From Flaviaesturariibacter aridisoli (GTDB lineage: Bacteria > Bacteroidota > Bacteroidia > Chitinophagales > Chitinophagaceae), in NCBI RefSeq assembly GCF_004343705.1, contig NZ_SKFH01000014.1, forward strand, positions 1-64,000: a stretch of DNA of 64,000 nt, written 5' to 3'. The notes under the pieces are model-generated. The model made no database searches, was not told the DNA's origin, and saw only the letters and a program-made list of their open reading frames with translations. Positions 41,194 to 50,725 of the stretch are shown piece by piece; the stretch's first letter is position 1; each line of letters opens with the position of its first letter. Both the position numbers and the translations under genes were made by a program.

Positions 41194-41895
41194 ATGCCGG
41201 ACGAACAATTCCAGTTTGCGTTTGACTTTTTCGGTGAGCCCGAAAAGCCCGGCCAAAAGCCGGGAGAACCGGCTGTGCCCGGCGCGGACGGCATCCCGGA
41301 AAAGCCAGCGGATGCTCCCTATGGGGCTGCAACAGGCGACTTGCCGGCGCCGGACGCTCCCTTTGATTTTTCGTTTGTGTACGACGACCCGGCGCCCCCG
41401 GCGCCTGGAGCCGAACCCTTCCCCGACCCGCTCGGTCCGCAGCCTGCTTCCGGCCTGTCGGAGTACCTCTCCGGCGCCCCGGCCGAGCCAGCGCCCGAGA
41501 AAACAAAGAGCAAGCGCGGCCGCAAGAGCCAGAAGGCGATGGCCGAAGAAGTGGGTCTCGTGCAGGTGCCCCCCGACGAGGAGTTGCTGAAAAAGCAGTA
41601 CTACGGCATCCGCGAGGTGTCCGAAATGTTTGCCGTCAATGCTTCGCTGCTGCGTTACTGGGAAGCGGCCTTCGGCCTACAGCTGCGCAAGAACCGCAAG
41701 GGCGATCGCTTTTTCACCCCGCAGGACATCAAGACCGTGCAGCTCATTCACGACCTGCTGCGCCGCCGCAAGTTCACCATCGATGGTGCCCGCGACTTCC
41801 TGAAGCGCAATAAGGGCGCCGACCAGCGCTACGAGCTCATTCAATCGCTGCAGCGGGTGCGGAAGTTCCTGCTGGAGCTGAAAGCGCATATGTAG
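41194..41895 (+). CDS. MerR-family transcriptional regulator
   Basis: This 233-residue protein has a long acidic, Pro-rich N-terminus (about 1-110) of low complexity, a basic patch KSKRGRKSQK near residue 107, and a MerR winged helix (about 130-205) with YYGIREVSEMFAVNASLLRYWEAAF and FTPQDIKTVQLIHDLLRRRKFTIDGAR. The short tail QSLQRVRKFLLELKAHM is probably a dimer helix. No effector-binding domain is present, so the signal is unknown. Similar proteins follow the M23 gene in many Bacteroidota. Confidence 0.9.
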   Translation: MPDEQFQFAFDFFGEPEKPGQKPGEPAVPGADGIPEKPADAPYGAATGDLPAPDAPFDFSFVYDDPAPPAPGAEPFPDPLGPQPASGLSEYLSGAPAEPAPEKTKSKRGRKSQKAMAEEVGLVQVPPDEELLKKQYYGIREVSEMFAVNASLLRYWEAAFGLQLRKNRKGDRFFTPQDIKTVQLIHDLLRRRKFTIDGARDFLKRNKGADQRYELIQSLQRVRKFLLELKAHM

Positions 41896-42007
41896 CGGTT
41901 CCGGGTTTACCGTTGTGCGTTTGGAGCCGGCTGGCGCCCGCTTCAATGGATCTCCTAAACCTTTCTAAACCTTCCCTCCTGCAACCATCCCGGCCGGGGT
42001 TCCATCC

Positions 42008-42015
42008 TATATTTG
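42008..42015 (+). promoter_or_regulatory. Promoter -7 box for the thioredoxin-fold gene
   Basis: TATATTTG matches TAnnTTTG; the start codon is 20 bases downstream. Confidence 0.65.
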
Positions 42016-42035
42016 ACAAAACCAGTAGACTATTC

Positions 42036-42551
42036 ATGAAAAAGATCCTGTTTGCCCTTTCCCTGCTGGCCTCGACGGCCGTTTTTGCCCAGCAACCCGA
42101 GGAGAGCCGCGATGCCGAAAACGGCTCGAAGGTGCTGAAAGGGTTCATCCCGGTGGAGACCCTGTCCACCGACACGGCCTTTGCCTGGTATGCCAGCGGC
42201 ATCAAGAGCTTCACCCCCAATGCGGAGGCGCTCGCCGCGCTCCGCGCCCATAAAGATTCCGTTTACCTGCTCGCCTTTGGCGGCACCTGGTGCGACGATA
42301 CAAAGCAGGTGCTGCCCAAGATGATGGCCACGTTCCAGGCCGCCGGCGTTTCGGCCGACCACGTAACCCTGTTAGGTGTCGACCGCCAGAAGCACACGGT
42401 GCAGCATCTTTCCGAAGCGTTCAACATTACCAACGTGCCTACGTTCATCGTACTGCGCAACGGTAAGGAAGTAGGCCGCATCGTTGAATATGGCAGCACC
42501 GGGCTGCCCGAAAAAGAGATCGGGAAGATTGTTGCGGCTGGATTCAAATAG
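42036..42551 (+). CDS. Secreted thioredoxin-fold protein lacking the second cysteine
   Basis: This 171-residue protein has a signal peptide ending TAVFAQ near residue 19. The thioredoxin fold (about 70-170) contains FGGTWCDDTKQVLPKM where thioredoxins have WCxxC, so only one active-site cysteine remains. The cis-proline region is NITNVPTFIVLRNGKEVGR. With a single cysteine it cannot form the usual intramolecular disulfide; a monothiol or binding role is possible. It stands alone with its own promoter. Confidence 0.88.
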   Translation: MKKILFALSLLASTAVFAQQPEESRDAENGSKVLKGFIPVETLSTDTAFAWYASGIKSFTPNAEALAALRAHKDSVYLLAFGGTWCDDTKQVLPKMMATFQAAGVSADHVTLLGVDRQKHTVQHLSEAFNITNVPTFIVLRNGKEVGRIVEYGSTGLPEKEIGKIVAAGFK

Positions 42552-42651
42552 GGTCCGGACCAAAGAAATTTTAGAAACAACGTTCCAACGGACAGTATTT
42601 GTGCGCAGGTGTCGCTAATTTGGAGGTTCCTATTCACCAAATTATTTGCGC

Positions 42652-44955
42652 ATGCACTCTTTTTACTCAAAACTCACTTTCCTGGCAGCCTTTGTTCTCT
42701 GCGCCCTCGGCGCTGCGGCCCAGGTGTCCGTAACAGCAACAACAGGCACCCTCGGCCCCACCAGTTACACTACTTTGAAGGGCGCTTTCGATGCCATTAA
42801 TGCCGGAACGCATAAAGGCACGATCCAGATCAGCATCACAGGAAACACCACTGAAATGGCTACCGCCAGCCTCCTCGGAAGCACGGGAACCGCTTCGTAC
42901 ACGTCGGTGCTCATCAAGCCGGCGGCAGGTACTACACCGGTGATCAGCACGGGCACCCCGTTTGCCGTGGCATTGCTCGAACTCAATGGCGCTACCAACG
43001 TGACGATCGATGGATCGAACACGCAGGGCGGCATTACAAAAGACCTGACGATCTCAAACGCGGATACGCTCAGCAACTGCATCCGCCTGATCAATGGCGC
43101 CAGCAACAACGCCATCCGCAATTGCGTCATCAAAGGGTCGACCTTTAACTCGGGCGTGCTGTTGATCAGCTCCACTACAGCTGCAGCCGGCAACAACAAC
43201 AACCTTGTAGAGAACAACGACTTCACCAACAGCTCCACGCTGCGCAAGCCTATCGTGTGCATCTACAACACCGGCACGAGCGGCAAGCCCAATAGCAACA
43301 ACATCTACCGCAACAACCGGGTGATGAACTTCGCTACCTACGGCATCATGGATGGCAACGGGTCGGTGGGCTACTCGAACAACACGCTGATCGAGCGCAA
43401 CGAGATCTTCGGAGCGCAAGGCACGGGCGCTTCTATTTTCGGTATCCGTATCAACCAGCCCACGGGCGTGCAGAACATGACCCTTCATGCCAACTACATC
43501 CACGATCTCAGCCTCACGTCTGCCGGTACTATTTACGGTGTCGACTTCTACGATGTAGCCAGCTTTCGCATGATCAACAACATCATCCGCTTCAACGACG
43601 CTACTTCCAGCATCCGCGCTATCGCCCAGGAAAGTGCGGCCTCGCAGGCTTCCGTGCTCCACAATACGGTGGTGATCAGCGGCACGGCTTCGGGCGCAGC
43701 TGTTTCGTTCAACTACCTGAAGAACTACACCAGCACCAACGACTCGGTGTTCAACAACATCTTTGTGAATACCCGCGTTAGCTCCGGCACTGGTAAGCAA
43801 TACGCCATCCTCAGCTCCAGCCCGGGCGGCGGGCTGGTTCCGTTCAAATCGAATTATAACGACCTGTACAGCACCGGTAACGCGCTGAACTTTATCGGCG
43901 GAACTTCCGCTACAACATCCAGCGACTACACTACCCTTTCGGGATGGCAAACCGGTAACAGCAGCGATGCCAACTCCATCAGCCTGCTGCCCACGTTTGT
44001 TTCCGCAACCGACCTGCACATCAGCCCGTCGGCTGCCGGCAACAGCGCCTTCGACAACAAGGGCACGAACGTAGGTGTAACGGTTGACTACGATGCACAG
44101 GCCCGCAGCGGCAGCACGCCCGATATCGGCGCCGATGAATTTACCTATGCTGCTGCCTGCACCCCACCGACCGCTACACTGGTTCAGGTAGACCAGGCTG
44201 GATGCCCTGGTTCGAACGCTTCGTTCCTTGCCAGCACTACCGGTACGGCTCCCCTTACCTTCCAGTGGAAGAAGCAGGGTGTTGGTCCGATAGCTGGCGC
44301 CACTACAAACGGAATTGATCTCCCCGGAATCACTGCCGCCAATGCCGGCTACTATTATTTGGTTGTGTCAAATGCCTGCGGTGTTGATTCCTCTGGCCTC
44401 GGATCGCTGACCGTTTTCCCCCGACCGGTCTCCAACTTCACCAATTCGGTGCCCGGATGTGCGCCCGCCACGGTAAACTTCACCGGCACCAGCACGATTT
44501 CTTCGGGTAACGTCAGCTCCTACTTTTACCAGTTTGGCGATGGACAAACTGCACAGGTGCAGAATCCTTCCAACACCTATGCCGCAGCAGGTGTGTACAA
44601 TGTGAAATTGATAAGCACCAGTTCGTTCAATTGTTCCGACACGGTAACGAAAACGGTGACCATTGGCTGCACAACGGCCGTCAGCAACCTGCAGGCCGGT
44701 ATTTCGGAAGCGGCCCTCCTCCCCACGGCCGTGCGCGACGATGCAACGATCCGGGTAAGCGCCAACCGCAGCATGACGATCAGTTGGACGCTTGTAGATG
44801 GCAGTGGACGCATCGTTCGCCGCTTTACGCAGGCAGTGACGAACGGAAACGGAAGTCTCCGCATCTCCCTGAACGGCATTGCGCCGGGCTCCTACCAGCT
44901 GCTTGGCTATAGTGATAAGGGCAAGGCAACAACACTTCGCTTCCTGAAGCTCTGA
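42652..44955 (+). CDS. Secreted beta-helix protein with PKD-like domain and T9SS sorting signal
   Basis: This 767-residue protein starts at ATG 42652; an in-frame TTG six bases earlier is less likely. The signal peptide ends LGAAAQ. A right-handed parallel beta-helix (about 40-490) shows repeated Asn-rich rungs such as NNAIRNCVIKGS. An Ig-like module follows (about 510-595), then a PKD-like domain (about 600-680; YFYQFGDGQTAQVQNPSNTY). The last 75 residues (TIRVSANRSMTISWTLVDGSGR to LRFLKL) look like a T9SS type A sorting domain without the usual PNP motif. It should be exported through the system that includes PorZ. A polysaccharide target is possible. Confidence 0.87.
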   Translation: MHSFYSKLTFLAAFVLCALGAAAQVSVTATTGTLGPTSYTTLKGAFDAINAGTHKGTIQISITGNTTEMATASLLGSTGTASYTSVLIKPAAGTTPVISTGTPFAVALLELNGATNVTIDGSNTQGGITKDLTISNADTLSNCIRLINGASNNAIRNCVIKGSTFNSGVLLISSTTAAAGNNNNLVENNDFTNSSTLRKPIVCIYNTGTSGKPNSNNIYRNNRVMNFATYGIMDGNGSVGYSNNTLIERNEIFGAQGTGASIFGIRINQPTGVQNMTLHANYIHDLSLTSAGTIYGVDFYDVASFRMINNIIRFNDATSSIRAIAQESAASQASVLHNTVVISGTASGAAVSFNYLKNYTSTNDSVFNNIFVNTRVSSGTGKQYAILSSSPGGGLVPFKSNYNDLYSTGNALNFIGGTSATTSSDYTTLSGWQTGNSSDANSISLLPTFVSATDLHISPSAAGNSAFDNKGTNVGVTVDYDAQARSGSTPDIGADEFTYAAACTPPTATLVQVDQAGCPGSNASFLASTTGTAPLTFQWKKQGVGPIAGATTNGIDLPGITAANAGYYYLVVSNACGVDSSGLGSLTVFPRPVSNFTNSVPGCAPATVNFTGTSTISSGNVSSYFYQFGDGQTAQVQNPSNTYAAAGVYNVKLISTSSFNCSDTVTKTVTIGCTTAVSNLQAGISEAALLPTAVRDDATIRVSANRSMTISWTLVDGSGRIVRRFTQAVTNGNGSLRISLNGIAPGSYQLLGYSDKGKATTLRFLKL

Positions 44956-44979
44956 TGCAGCCGTAAATACGTTAAGTCA

Positions 44980-45011
44980 AGAAAGCCCAGCGCAACGCTG
45001 GGCTTTCTTAT
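44980..45011. terminator. Bidirectional terminator
   Basis: AGAAAGCCCAGCG-caa-CGCTGGGCTTTCT lies between the convergent beta-helix and mscS genes. Confidence 0.9.
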
Positions 45012-45020
45012 GCGAGCGCA

Positions 45021-45062
45021 AGCCAACTACCAACTACCAACTACAAACCACAAACTCCAAAC
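45021..45062. repeat. Single arm of TTGGTAG-type words
   Basis: AACTACCAACTACCAACTAC and related ACAAACC/ACAAACT words resemble the right arm at 11470-11503, but no complementary left arm is present nearby. Confidence 0.7.
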
Positions 45063-45066
45063 TGTT

Positions 45067-46131
45067 CTACGGCTGCACCGCAATCTGGATCTGCAGCGTC
45101 TCCATCCTGCGAAGCACAAAGAAGTTGAGCTCCTGCTTTAGGGCCACGAACTGCGCGTTGTCGATCGCGCCCGTAAAGTATTCAATGGTGGAAATGATGG
45201 TGTTCGGCCGGATGTCGGAGAGTGCGACGGTAAACGCCTGAACGGTTTTTTGTTCTTTCAGGAAGCCGCGTACATCCTGCAACAATTGTTCGGTTCGGGC
45301 CGGGGGCGTATGCACGTGTATGTTCAGCTCGAGGTAGCCGCGAAGCTGCGTGCGCAGCGATACGTTGTCAAGGATGGAATCCACCATCTGCTTGTTGGGC
45401 ACGGTCACATAGCTTTTGTCGGCGGTGCGGATGCGCGTGCTCCGGAGCCCGATCTTCTCCACGTTGCCGGCAATGCTTTGGACTTTTACGAAGTCGCCGA
45501 TGGTAAAGGGCTTGTCGAAGAAAATGACGAAGGAGGCGATGAGGTTCTCGAGGCTTTCCCGCAGCGCCAGGGCGATGGCGGCCCCTACGATGCTGAGGCC
45601 GGTGAGCAGCGTGCTGATGTTATAGCCAAAGGCGAAACGCAGGATGAGCAGTCCGCCCAGGATGCCTACGACGACCTTCAGGAAGTCGCGGAAGAACACG
45701 ATGAGCTGGTACTCGCTCTGCGCCGGCTTGCCGTTGCCGTGCTGCTGCAGCAGTACCGCAATGAAGTCGATGCTGCGCAGGATGAGCCAGGTGAGCGCCC
45801 CGATCTGGAGCATGATGCCGAGAGCCAGCATCACCTGCCTGAGGTTGTATTTATACAACTCCAGGTTGAGCTCCTGCGGGAAATGGAGGCGATAAAGGGT
45901 CACGATCGAAACAGTGATCACCAGGAACACGCCGAGGGGATGCACCACGAGGTCGACGAAGGTTTTGCTGTCGAAATTTTTCCAGATGCGGCCGAAGGCA
46001 CGGCAGGCCAGCGCCGCCAGACCGCGCGATACCGGCCTTTTCAGCAGGAACACGAAGAAGATGATGCCGATCGCCCAGAGGTAAGCACCGATGGTATTGT
46101 TGCCGATGACGTAATGAAAAAAATCCCCCAT
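45067..46131 (-). CDS. Small-conductance mechanosensitive channel (MscS family)
   Basis: This 354-residue inner-membrane channel opens under membrane tension to release osmolytes. Hydrophobic segments lie near residues 12-30, 52-72, 92-115 and 150-200; the pore helix region includes LLTGLSIVGAAIALALRESLENLIASF. The beta domain follows with FDKPFTIGDFVKV and STRIRTADKSYVTVPN, then the C-terminal alpha/beta domain. The start at 46131 gives MGDFFHYVIGNN. It is 51 bp from the end of the next minus-strand gene upstream (46182), so co-transcription is possible. Confidence 0.92.
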   Translation of the reverse strand: MGDFFHYVIGNNTIGAYLWAIGIIFFVFLLKRPVSRGLAALACRAFGRIWKNFDSKTFVDLVVHPLGVFLVITVSIVTLYRLHFPQELNLELYKYNLRQVMLALGIMLQIGALTWLILRSIDFIAVLLQQHGNGKPAQSEYQLIVFFRDFLKVVVGILGGLLILRFAFGYNISTLLTGLSIVGAAIALALRESLENLIASFVIFFDKPFTIGDFVKVQSIAGNVEKIGLRSTRIRTADKSYVTVPNKQMVDSILDNVSLRTQLRGYLELNIHVHTPPARTEQLLQDVRGFLKEQKTVQAFTVALSDIRPNTIISTIEYFTGAIDNAQFVALKQELNFFVLRRMETLQIQIAVQP

Positions 46132-46181
46132 AACGCGTCAAAGGTAGGGGTGTGGGTTCTGAGGGTTTTGTATTCCGCGTG

Positions 46182-46973
46182 CTAAAACCCAACCCGGTAC
46201 ACATTCACCGAATCCTTTCCCAACGCAAAGAGCTTGCTCTTGCCCACGAGGTAGCGCTGGAAGCCGCCAAACGACGACGGAAACTGGTATTGTCGCTGCA
46301 GCAGGGTGCCCGTGTTGAGCAGCACGAGGCTGCCGCCCTGCACCCCGATCAACTGGCGGTCGAGCACGCCCAGCAGGGCCCAGCTTTCCACGGGGTAGCG
46401 ACGCTGGTAGGTGCCATAGTAGTCAAACACCAGCACGCCCGCGCGCGGGTCGAAGAGGTACACGGCCTTGTCGCCATCAACGATCTTTTCGGGTACGAAA
46501 TCGAAGGAGAACAGCTGTCGGAAGTCGGGGGTTTCCATCAGCAGGCGCCCCGACTCATCGAGCTTGCGGAGCTTGGCCTCCACGGCATCGAAGATCCAGA
46601 TGTTGTTGTCGTAGGAGGTGGCTGCCGCGGTGGCTTGTGCAATGCGCGCGCGCCGCAGGTCGAGCACCGCCTTTTGCGACAGCAGCCGGTCGAGGAGCAC
46701 CACGGTGGAGAAGTCCTTGTAAAACAGCAGCGGGCGCAGCGGGTTGCTCACATCGAGGCTATAGAGGCGCCCGAAGCGGCGCACGTTGTTGAACACGGCC
46801 ACGGAGTCGCCCGCGGGGCCGTACTTCTTCAGCAGGCCGGTGGGGGTTACGACGTAAAGGTTTTCAAGACCATCCACGGCGAAGTCGGTGGCTTCCACGC
46901 GGACGGTGCGGAGGAGGGTGAAGGCCGAGTCCTGGGCGTGCGCAACGAAGGGCAACAGGAGAACAAGGAACAA
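46182..46973 (-). CDS. Exported propeller-like protein of unknown function
   Basis: This protein of about 263 residues is predicted to leave the cytoplasm. The frame has no ATG near the mature part; TTG at 46973 (then FLVLLLPFVAHAQ) or ATT at 46985 are the best starts. The mature chain (RTVRVEATDFAVDGLENLYVV, then YLFDPRAGVLVFDYYGTY) has WD- or YVTN-like blade repeats, suggesting a small beta-propeller. The hydrophobic codons of the signal peptide overlap tandem CCTTGTTC words, so the repeat may have become part of the coding region. Function is unknown. Confidence 0.7.
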   Translation of the reverse strand: MFLVLLLPFVAHAQDSAFTLLRTVRVEATDFAVDGLENLYVVTPTGLLKKYGPAGDSVAVFNNVRRFGRLYSLDVSNPLRPLLFYKDFSTVVLLDRLLSQKAVLDLRRARIAQATAAATSYDNNIWIFDAVEAKLRKLDESGRLLMETPDFRQLFSFDFVPEKIVDGDKAVYLFDPRAGVLVFDYYGTYQRRYPVESWALLGVLDRQLIGVQGGSLVLLNTGTLLQRQYQFPSSFGGFQRYLVGKSKLFALGKDSVNVYRVGF

Positions 46974-47011
46974 GGAATAACGAATGAAGAAGGCGCGATG
47001 CCCGCGACGGA

Positions 47012-47140
47012 CGTCATTGCGAGCAAGGCGAAGCAATCTGCTACAACATGTGGGCGATGCTGTTTGCGGCGCCAGGCACCCACCAAAACGGGAAGCAGAT
47101 TGCTTCGGGTCTCCGCTTTGCTCCAACCCTCGCAATGACG
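47012..47140. repeat. Inverted pair of CGTCATTGCGAG-type repeats
   Basis: Left arm 47012-47041 (CGTCATTGCGAGC...GAAGCAATCTGC) is complementary to the right arm 47095-47140 (GCAGATTGCTTCG...CTCGCAATGACG). The loop is about 53 bp. Repeats beginning CGTCATTGCGAG are known from many unrelated bacterial genomes. It lies just after the lpxH stop. Confidence 0.88.
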
Positions 47141-47161
47141 ACCCGTAAGGAAGTGCTCGCC

Positions 47162-47947
47162 TCATCCTCTTACAATTTTTTCATCCATACCCGTATACGA
47201 TTTGAGTTCGAGCTCGGTCCCGTCAAACACCGCGTAGGTGAAGTAGATCACCCAGTCGCCGAGGTTGATGTAGCGGCTCTCTTCATTGAGACGAAAATCG
47301 ATGGGCAGGTGTCTATGTCCGTATACGAAATAATCCACTTTTTTTTGCTGGAGCACCTCGCGGCTGTAGGTGATGAGCCATTCGTTGTCGGCGCCGTGAA
47401 AGGTTTCTTCGGAGTGGTCGCCGCCGCGGCTTTTTCGGCTGAAGTAGTCGGCGAGCCCCATCCCGATCAGCGGGGGCAGGATGCCGAAGCCCCATTGGGC
47501 CACGGGGTTGCGAAACAGCTTCTTCAGCGCCTTGTAACCGTGATCGCCGGGGCCGAGGCCGTCGCCGTGGGCCACGTGGAAAAGCCGGTCGTTGAACGTA
47601 AACTCCTTCGCTTCGTAATACACCGGCGTGTTCAGCTCTTTCTCGAAATAGTTCTTCATCCACATGTCGTGGTTACCCACGAAGAAGTGGATGGGAATGC
47701 CGCTGTCGGTGATCTCGGCCCACTTGCCCAGCAGGCGCACATAGCCTTTCGGCACCACGTATTTGTATTCGTACCAGAAGTCGAAAACGTCGCCCACGAT
47801 GAAGATGACGGCGGCGTCGCGCTTTGCCTCGTCGAGAAAGCGCACGATGAGGCGCTCGCGCTCGAGGCTCCGTTCGTGATCCGGCGCGCCCAGGTGGAAA
47901 TCGGAAAGAAAATAGACCTTTTTTCCGGGGGGCAGTTGCATGCGCAA
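47162..47947 (-). CDS. lpxH: UDP-2,3-diacylglucosamine diphosphatase
   Basis: This 261-residue metallophosphoesterase makes lipid X in lipid A synthesis at the inner membrane face. Metal-binding motifs are in order: LSDFHLG (about 14), VGDVFDFW (about 51), VGNHDMW (about 90), HGDGLG (about 128) and YGHRHLP (about 208). The start may be 47947 or 47941 (MQLPPGKK). It begins two bases after the stop of the LUD-domain gene, so they share an mRNA. The longer LpxH-type spacing between motifs agrees with Bacteroidota members. Confidence 0.92.
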   Translation of the reverse strand: MRMQLPPGKKVYFLSDFHLGAPDHERSLERERLIVRFLDEAKRDAAVIFIVGDVFDFWYEYKYVVPKGYVRLLGKWAEITDSGIPIHFFVGNHDMWMKNYFEKELNTPVYYEAKEFTFNDRLFHVAHGDGLGPGDHGYKALKKLFRNPVAQWGFGILPPLIGMGLADYFSRKSRGGDHSEETFHGADNEWLITYSREVLQQKKVDYFVYGHRHLPIDFRLNEESRYINLGDWVIYFTYAVFDGTELELKSYTGMDEKIVRG

Positions 47948-47949
47948 GG

Positions 47950-48582
47950 TTACGGCGTTGGGGTCAGATCGTCAACTAAAAACAGGTACACTTCCTTGGG
48001 GCCGTGCACGCCGGTGACGAGGGTTTTCTCGATGTCGGCGGTGCGGCTGGGGCCGGTGGCGAAAGAGATCTGCGAGGGCAGGCGGCCGTCGTAGCGCTGC
48101 TGCAGCACCTTGAGGGCGTCGCCGAGGTCGTATACGAGCTGCGAGGCGCGGGCCACGCACACGTGCACCGGTGCGTACACCGAGGCCACGCGGCCGCCGT
48201 TCTTCGCGCTCAGCACGATGGTGCCCGTGCGGGCCACGAGGGCTTCGCAATCGGTGATCGAGGCGTCGCAGTGCACGATGTCGCCGGTCAGGTAGCCGTC
48301 GGGCACAAGGCCGGGCAACAGGCCCGGCGGCACGTAGATCTTCGTCCAGTCGTGGGCGGCGCGCAGCGCCTCGAAGCCGCGGCGCAGCTCCTCATCGTTG
48401 AGACAAAAGGCGAATTTGCCCTGGAGCTTCGTAAACTCCTCGGCAAAGGTGACCACGATATCTTCCTCCGGCTGGGGCTGCACCACAGGGTCGCTGCCTT
48501 CGCTTTTTGGAAAAGGAATTGGCGTTGATTGTGTCAACGCCATCCTGATTTTCTTGAATATGCTGTTCTTGGACCCGCTCAT
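47950..48582 (-). CDS. LUD-domain protein (LutC/YkgG family)
   Basis: This 210-residue protein has the LUD domain (about 60-205) with ITDCEALVARTGTIVLSA, the VHVCVAR segment and ISFATGPSRTADIEKTLVTGVHGPKE, all typical of LutC. In lactate-utilisation operons LutC partners with two iron-sulfur proteins, but these are absent here. The gene instead overlaps the ftsH stop by four bases (ATGA) and leads into lpxH. In many Bacteroidota this protein follows ftsH, so its role may differ from lactate oxidation. Confidence 0.88.
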   Translation of the reverse strand: MSGSKNSIFKKIRMALTQSTPIPFPKSEGSDPVVQPQPEEDIVVTFAEEFTKLQGKFAFCLNDEELRRGFEALRAAHDWTKIYVPPGLLPGLVPDGYLTGDIVHCDASITDCEALVARTGTIVLSAKNGGRVASVYAPVHVCVARASQLVYDLGDALKVLQQRYDGRLPSQISFATGPSRTADIEKTLVTGVHGPKEVYLFLVDDLTPTP

Positions 48583-50654
48583 TTGCTGCTGGGTTGCTGG
48601 TTCATAATACCCGGGTCGAAGGGCGGTACACCTTCGGAGATGCCGCCATCCGGGGTCGATTCGATGCCTTCCTCGGCGAGGGGCTTGTGCGTGCCGAAGG
48701 GACGGGCGCCGATGAGGGCTTCCACGTCGCTCTGGAAGAGGACTTCCTTGTCGAGCAGCTTCTCGGCGAGGAGCTCTACCTGGGCGCGCTTGTCCGTAAG
48801 CAGGTTCTTCGTACGTATGTAAGCCTCGTCGATCAGCTTGCGCACTTCCTCGTCGATGATCTTGGCGGTCTCGTCCGAGTAGGGCTTCTGGAAGGAGTTG
48901 TCACTCTGCGGGTCGTAGAAAGATACGTTGCCCACCTTGTCGTTCATACCGTAGATCGTCACCATCGAGTAGGCGATGCGGGTGATCTGCTGCAGGTCGT
49001 TCTGGGCGCCGGTGGAGATCTTTCCGAAGAAGATCTCTTCGGCCGCGCGGCCGCCGAGGGTCATGCAGATCTGGTCGCCGAGCTGGTCGGTGTTATAGAG
49101 GTACTGCTCTTTGGGCGTGTACTGGGCGTAGCCGAGGGCGGCGGTGCCGCGGGGCACGATCGTTACCTTCAGCAGCGGGTAGGCGTGCTCGAGGTACCAG
49201 CCGCAGATGGCGTGGCCGGCCTCGTGGTAGGCAATGATCTTCTTTTCCTCGGGGGAGATGATCTTGTTCTTTTTCTCGAGGCCACCGATCACACGGTCCA
49301 CGGCGTCCTGGAAGTCGCTCATGTCCACCGCGGTCTTGCCCTTGCGGGCGGCGATGAGGGCGGCTTCGTTACATACGTTGGCGATATCGGCGCCGGCGAA
49401 GCCCGGCGTTTGTTCGGCAATCTTGTGGATGTCGACCTTCTCCGATACTTTGATCGGCTTCAGGTGCACTTTGAAGATGGCTTCGCGTCCTTTGAGATCG
49501 GGTTTGTCGATGGACACCTGGCGGTCGAAGCGGCCGGGGCGGAGCAGGGCCGTGTCGAGCACGTCGGGGCGGTTGGTGGCGGCCAGCACGATGATGCCCG
49601 AGTCGGTGCCGAAGCCGTCCATCTCTACCAGCAGCTGGTTGAGGGTCGATTCGCGCTCGTCGTTGCTCATCATCATGTTCTTGCCGCGGGCGCGGCCGAT
49701 GGCGTCGATCTCGTCGATGAAGATCACGCAGGGTGCTTTTTCGCGGGCCTGGCGGAAGAGGTCGCGCACGCGGGAAGCGCCCACGCCGACGAACATTTCC
49801 ACGAAGTCGGAGCCCGACAGCGAGAAGAAGGGAACCTGGGCCTCGCCGGCCATGGCCTTGGCCAGGAGCGTCTTACCGGTGCCCGGAGGGCCTACCAGCA
49901 GGGCGCCCTTGGGGATCTTGCCGCCCAGGGAGGTGTATTTTTTGGGATTGCGGAGAAAGTCGACGATCTCCATCACTTCCACCTTGGCCTCGTCGAGGCC
50001 GGCTACGTCGGCAAAGGTGATGTTGACGCGGGTGCCCTTTTCAAACAGGGTCGCTTTCGACTTGCCGATGTTGAAAATGCCGCCCGGACCCGAGCCACCG
50101 CCGGCGCCGCCGCCCATCTTGCGCATGAGGAGGATCCAGATGCCGATGAACATGAGCACGGGGAGGATAAACTGGGTGATGCCGTTGAACCAGTTCGTTT
50201 CGTTTTCCACGTCGGAGCCGGGGATGTTCTCCGCGGGCACTTTTTCCTGCACGTAGAAGTCGTTGAGCTGCTTGCGCACGTCTTCGTTGGAGCCTACGCG
50301 GAAGTAGAACTGGGGCCCTTCTTCCGAGAGGCGGTTGTTGTTCTTGCCCTGGTATTTCGCCAGTGCCGCGGGGCGCAGGAACACGCGCACCATATCGCGG
50401 TTGTCGACAATAACGTAGCGGGAGACCTCCCCGGAGCGCACCATCGTCTTGAACTCGTCGAGCGAGATCTTGCCGTTGGTGGTGAAGGAGGATCCGAAGA
50501 ATTGAAAGCCGATGATAACGGCGAAAATGAGTACGTAGACCCAGTAGATGCTGAAGCGGGGGCCCTTTCGGGGCGAATTGTTATCGCTTCCCGGGCGTCC
50601 CGGAAGCCGGGGAATGCGGTTCTTGCTGTCCTTGTTATACGGTTCTTGTGCCAT
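48579..50654 (-). CDS. ftsH: ATP-dependent zinc metalloprotease FtsH
   Basis: This 691-residue membrane protease removes damaged membrane proteins and regulators. The start at 50654 is MAQEPYNKD; the upstream open frame is antisense to rsfS sequence and not real. TM1 is near 36-53 and TM2 near 165-180, with a periplasmic domain between. The AAA module has GPPGTGKT (about 258), VIFIDEID (about 316) and the second region of homology [18 protein letters not shown]. The zinc site is HEAGH near 484. A Met/Gly-rich linker [14 protein letters not shown] follows TM2. It is in the minus-strand series rsfS-ftsH-LUD-lpxH. Confidence 0.97.
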   Translation of the reverse strand: MAQEPYNKDSKNRIPRLPGRPGSDNNSPRKGPRFSIYWVYVLIFAVIIGFQFFGSSFTTNGKISLDEFKTMVRSGEVSRYVIVDNRDMVRVFLRPAALAKYQGKNNNRLSEEGPQFYFRVGSNEDVRKQLNDFYVQEKVPAENIPGSDVENETNWFNGITQFILPVLMFIGIWILLMRKMGGGAGGGSGPGGIFNIGKSKATLFEKGTRVNITFADVAGLDEAKVEVMEIVDFLRNPKKYTSLGGKIPKGALLVGPPGTGKTLLAKAMAGEAQVPFFSLSGSDFVEMFVGVGASRVRDLFRQAREKAPCVIFIDEIDAIGRARGKNMMMSNDERESTLNQLLVEMDGFGTDSGIIVLAATNRPDVLDTALLRPGRFDRQVSIDKPDLKGREAIFKVHLKPIKVSEKVDIHKIAEQTPGFAGADIANVCNEAALIAARKGKTAVDMSDFQDAVDRVIGGLEKKNKIISPEEKKIIAYHEAGHAICGWYLEHAYPLLKVTIVPRGTAALGYAQYTPKEQYLYNTDQLGDQICMTLGGRAAEEIFFGKISTGAQNDLQQITRIAYSMVTIYGMNDKVGNVSFYDPQSDNSFQKPYSDETAKIIDEEVRKLIDEAYIRTKNLLTDKRAQVELLAEKLLDKEVLFQSDVEALIGARPFGTHKPLAEEGIESTPDGGISEGVPPFDPGIMNQQPSSK

Positions 50655-50725
50655 GAGTAAGTTGTAATAGATCTTCTGTTGATTCGGGTTCCTGCGCAGC
50701 AAAGGCCCTCGCGGGGCCCTTTTCA

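Noticed and set aside
48594-50660. 688-residue plus-strand ORF
   Set aside because: Antisense to ftsH.
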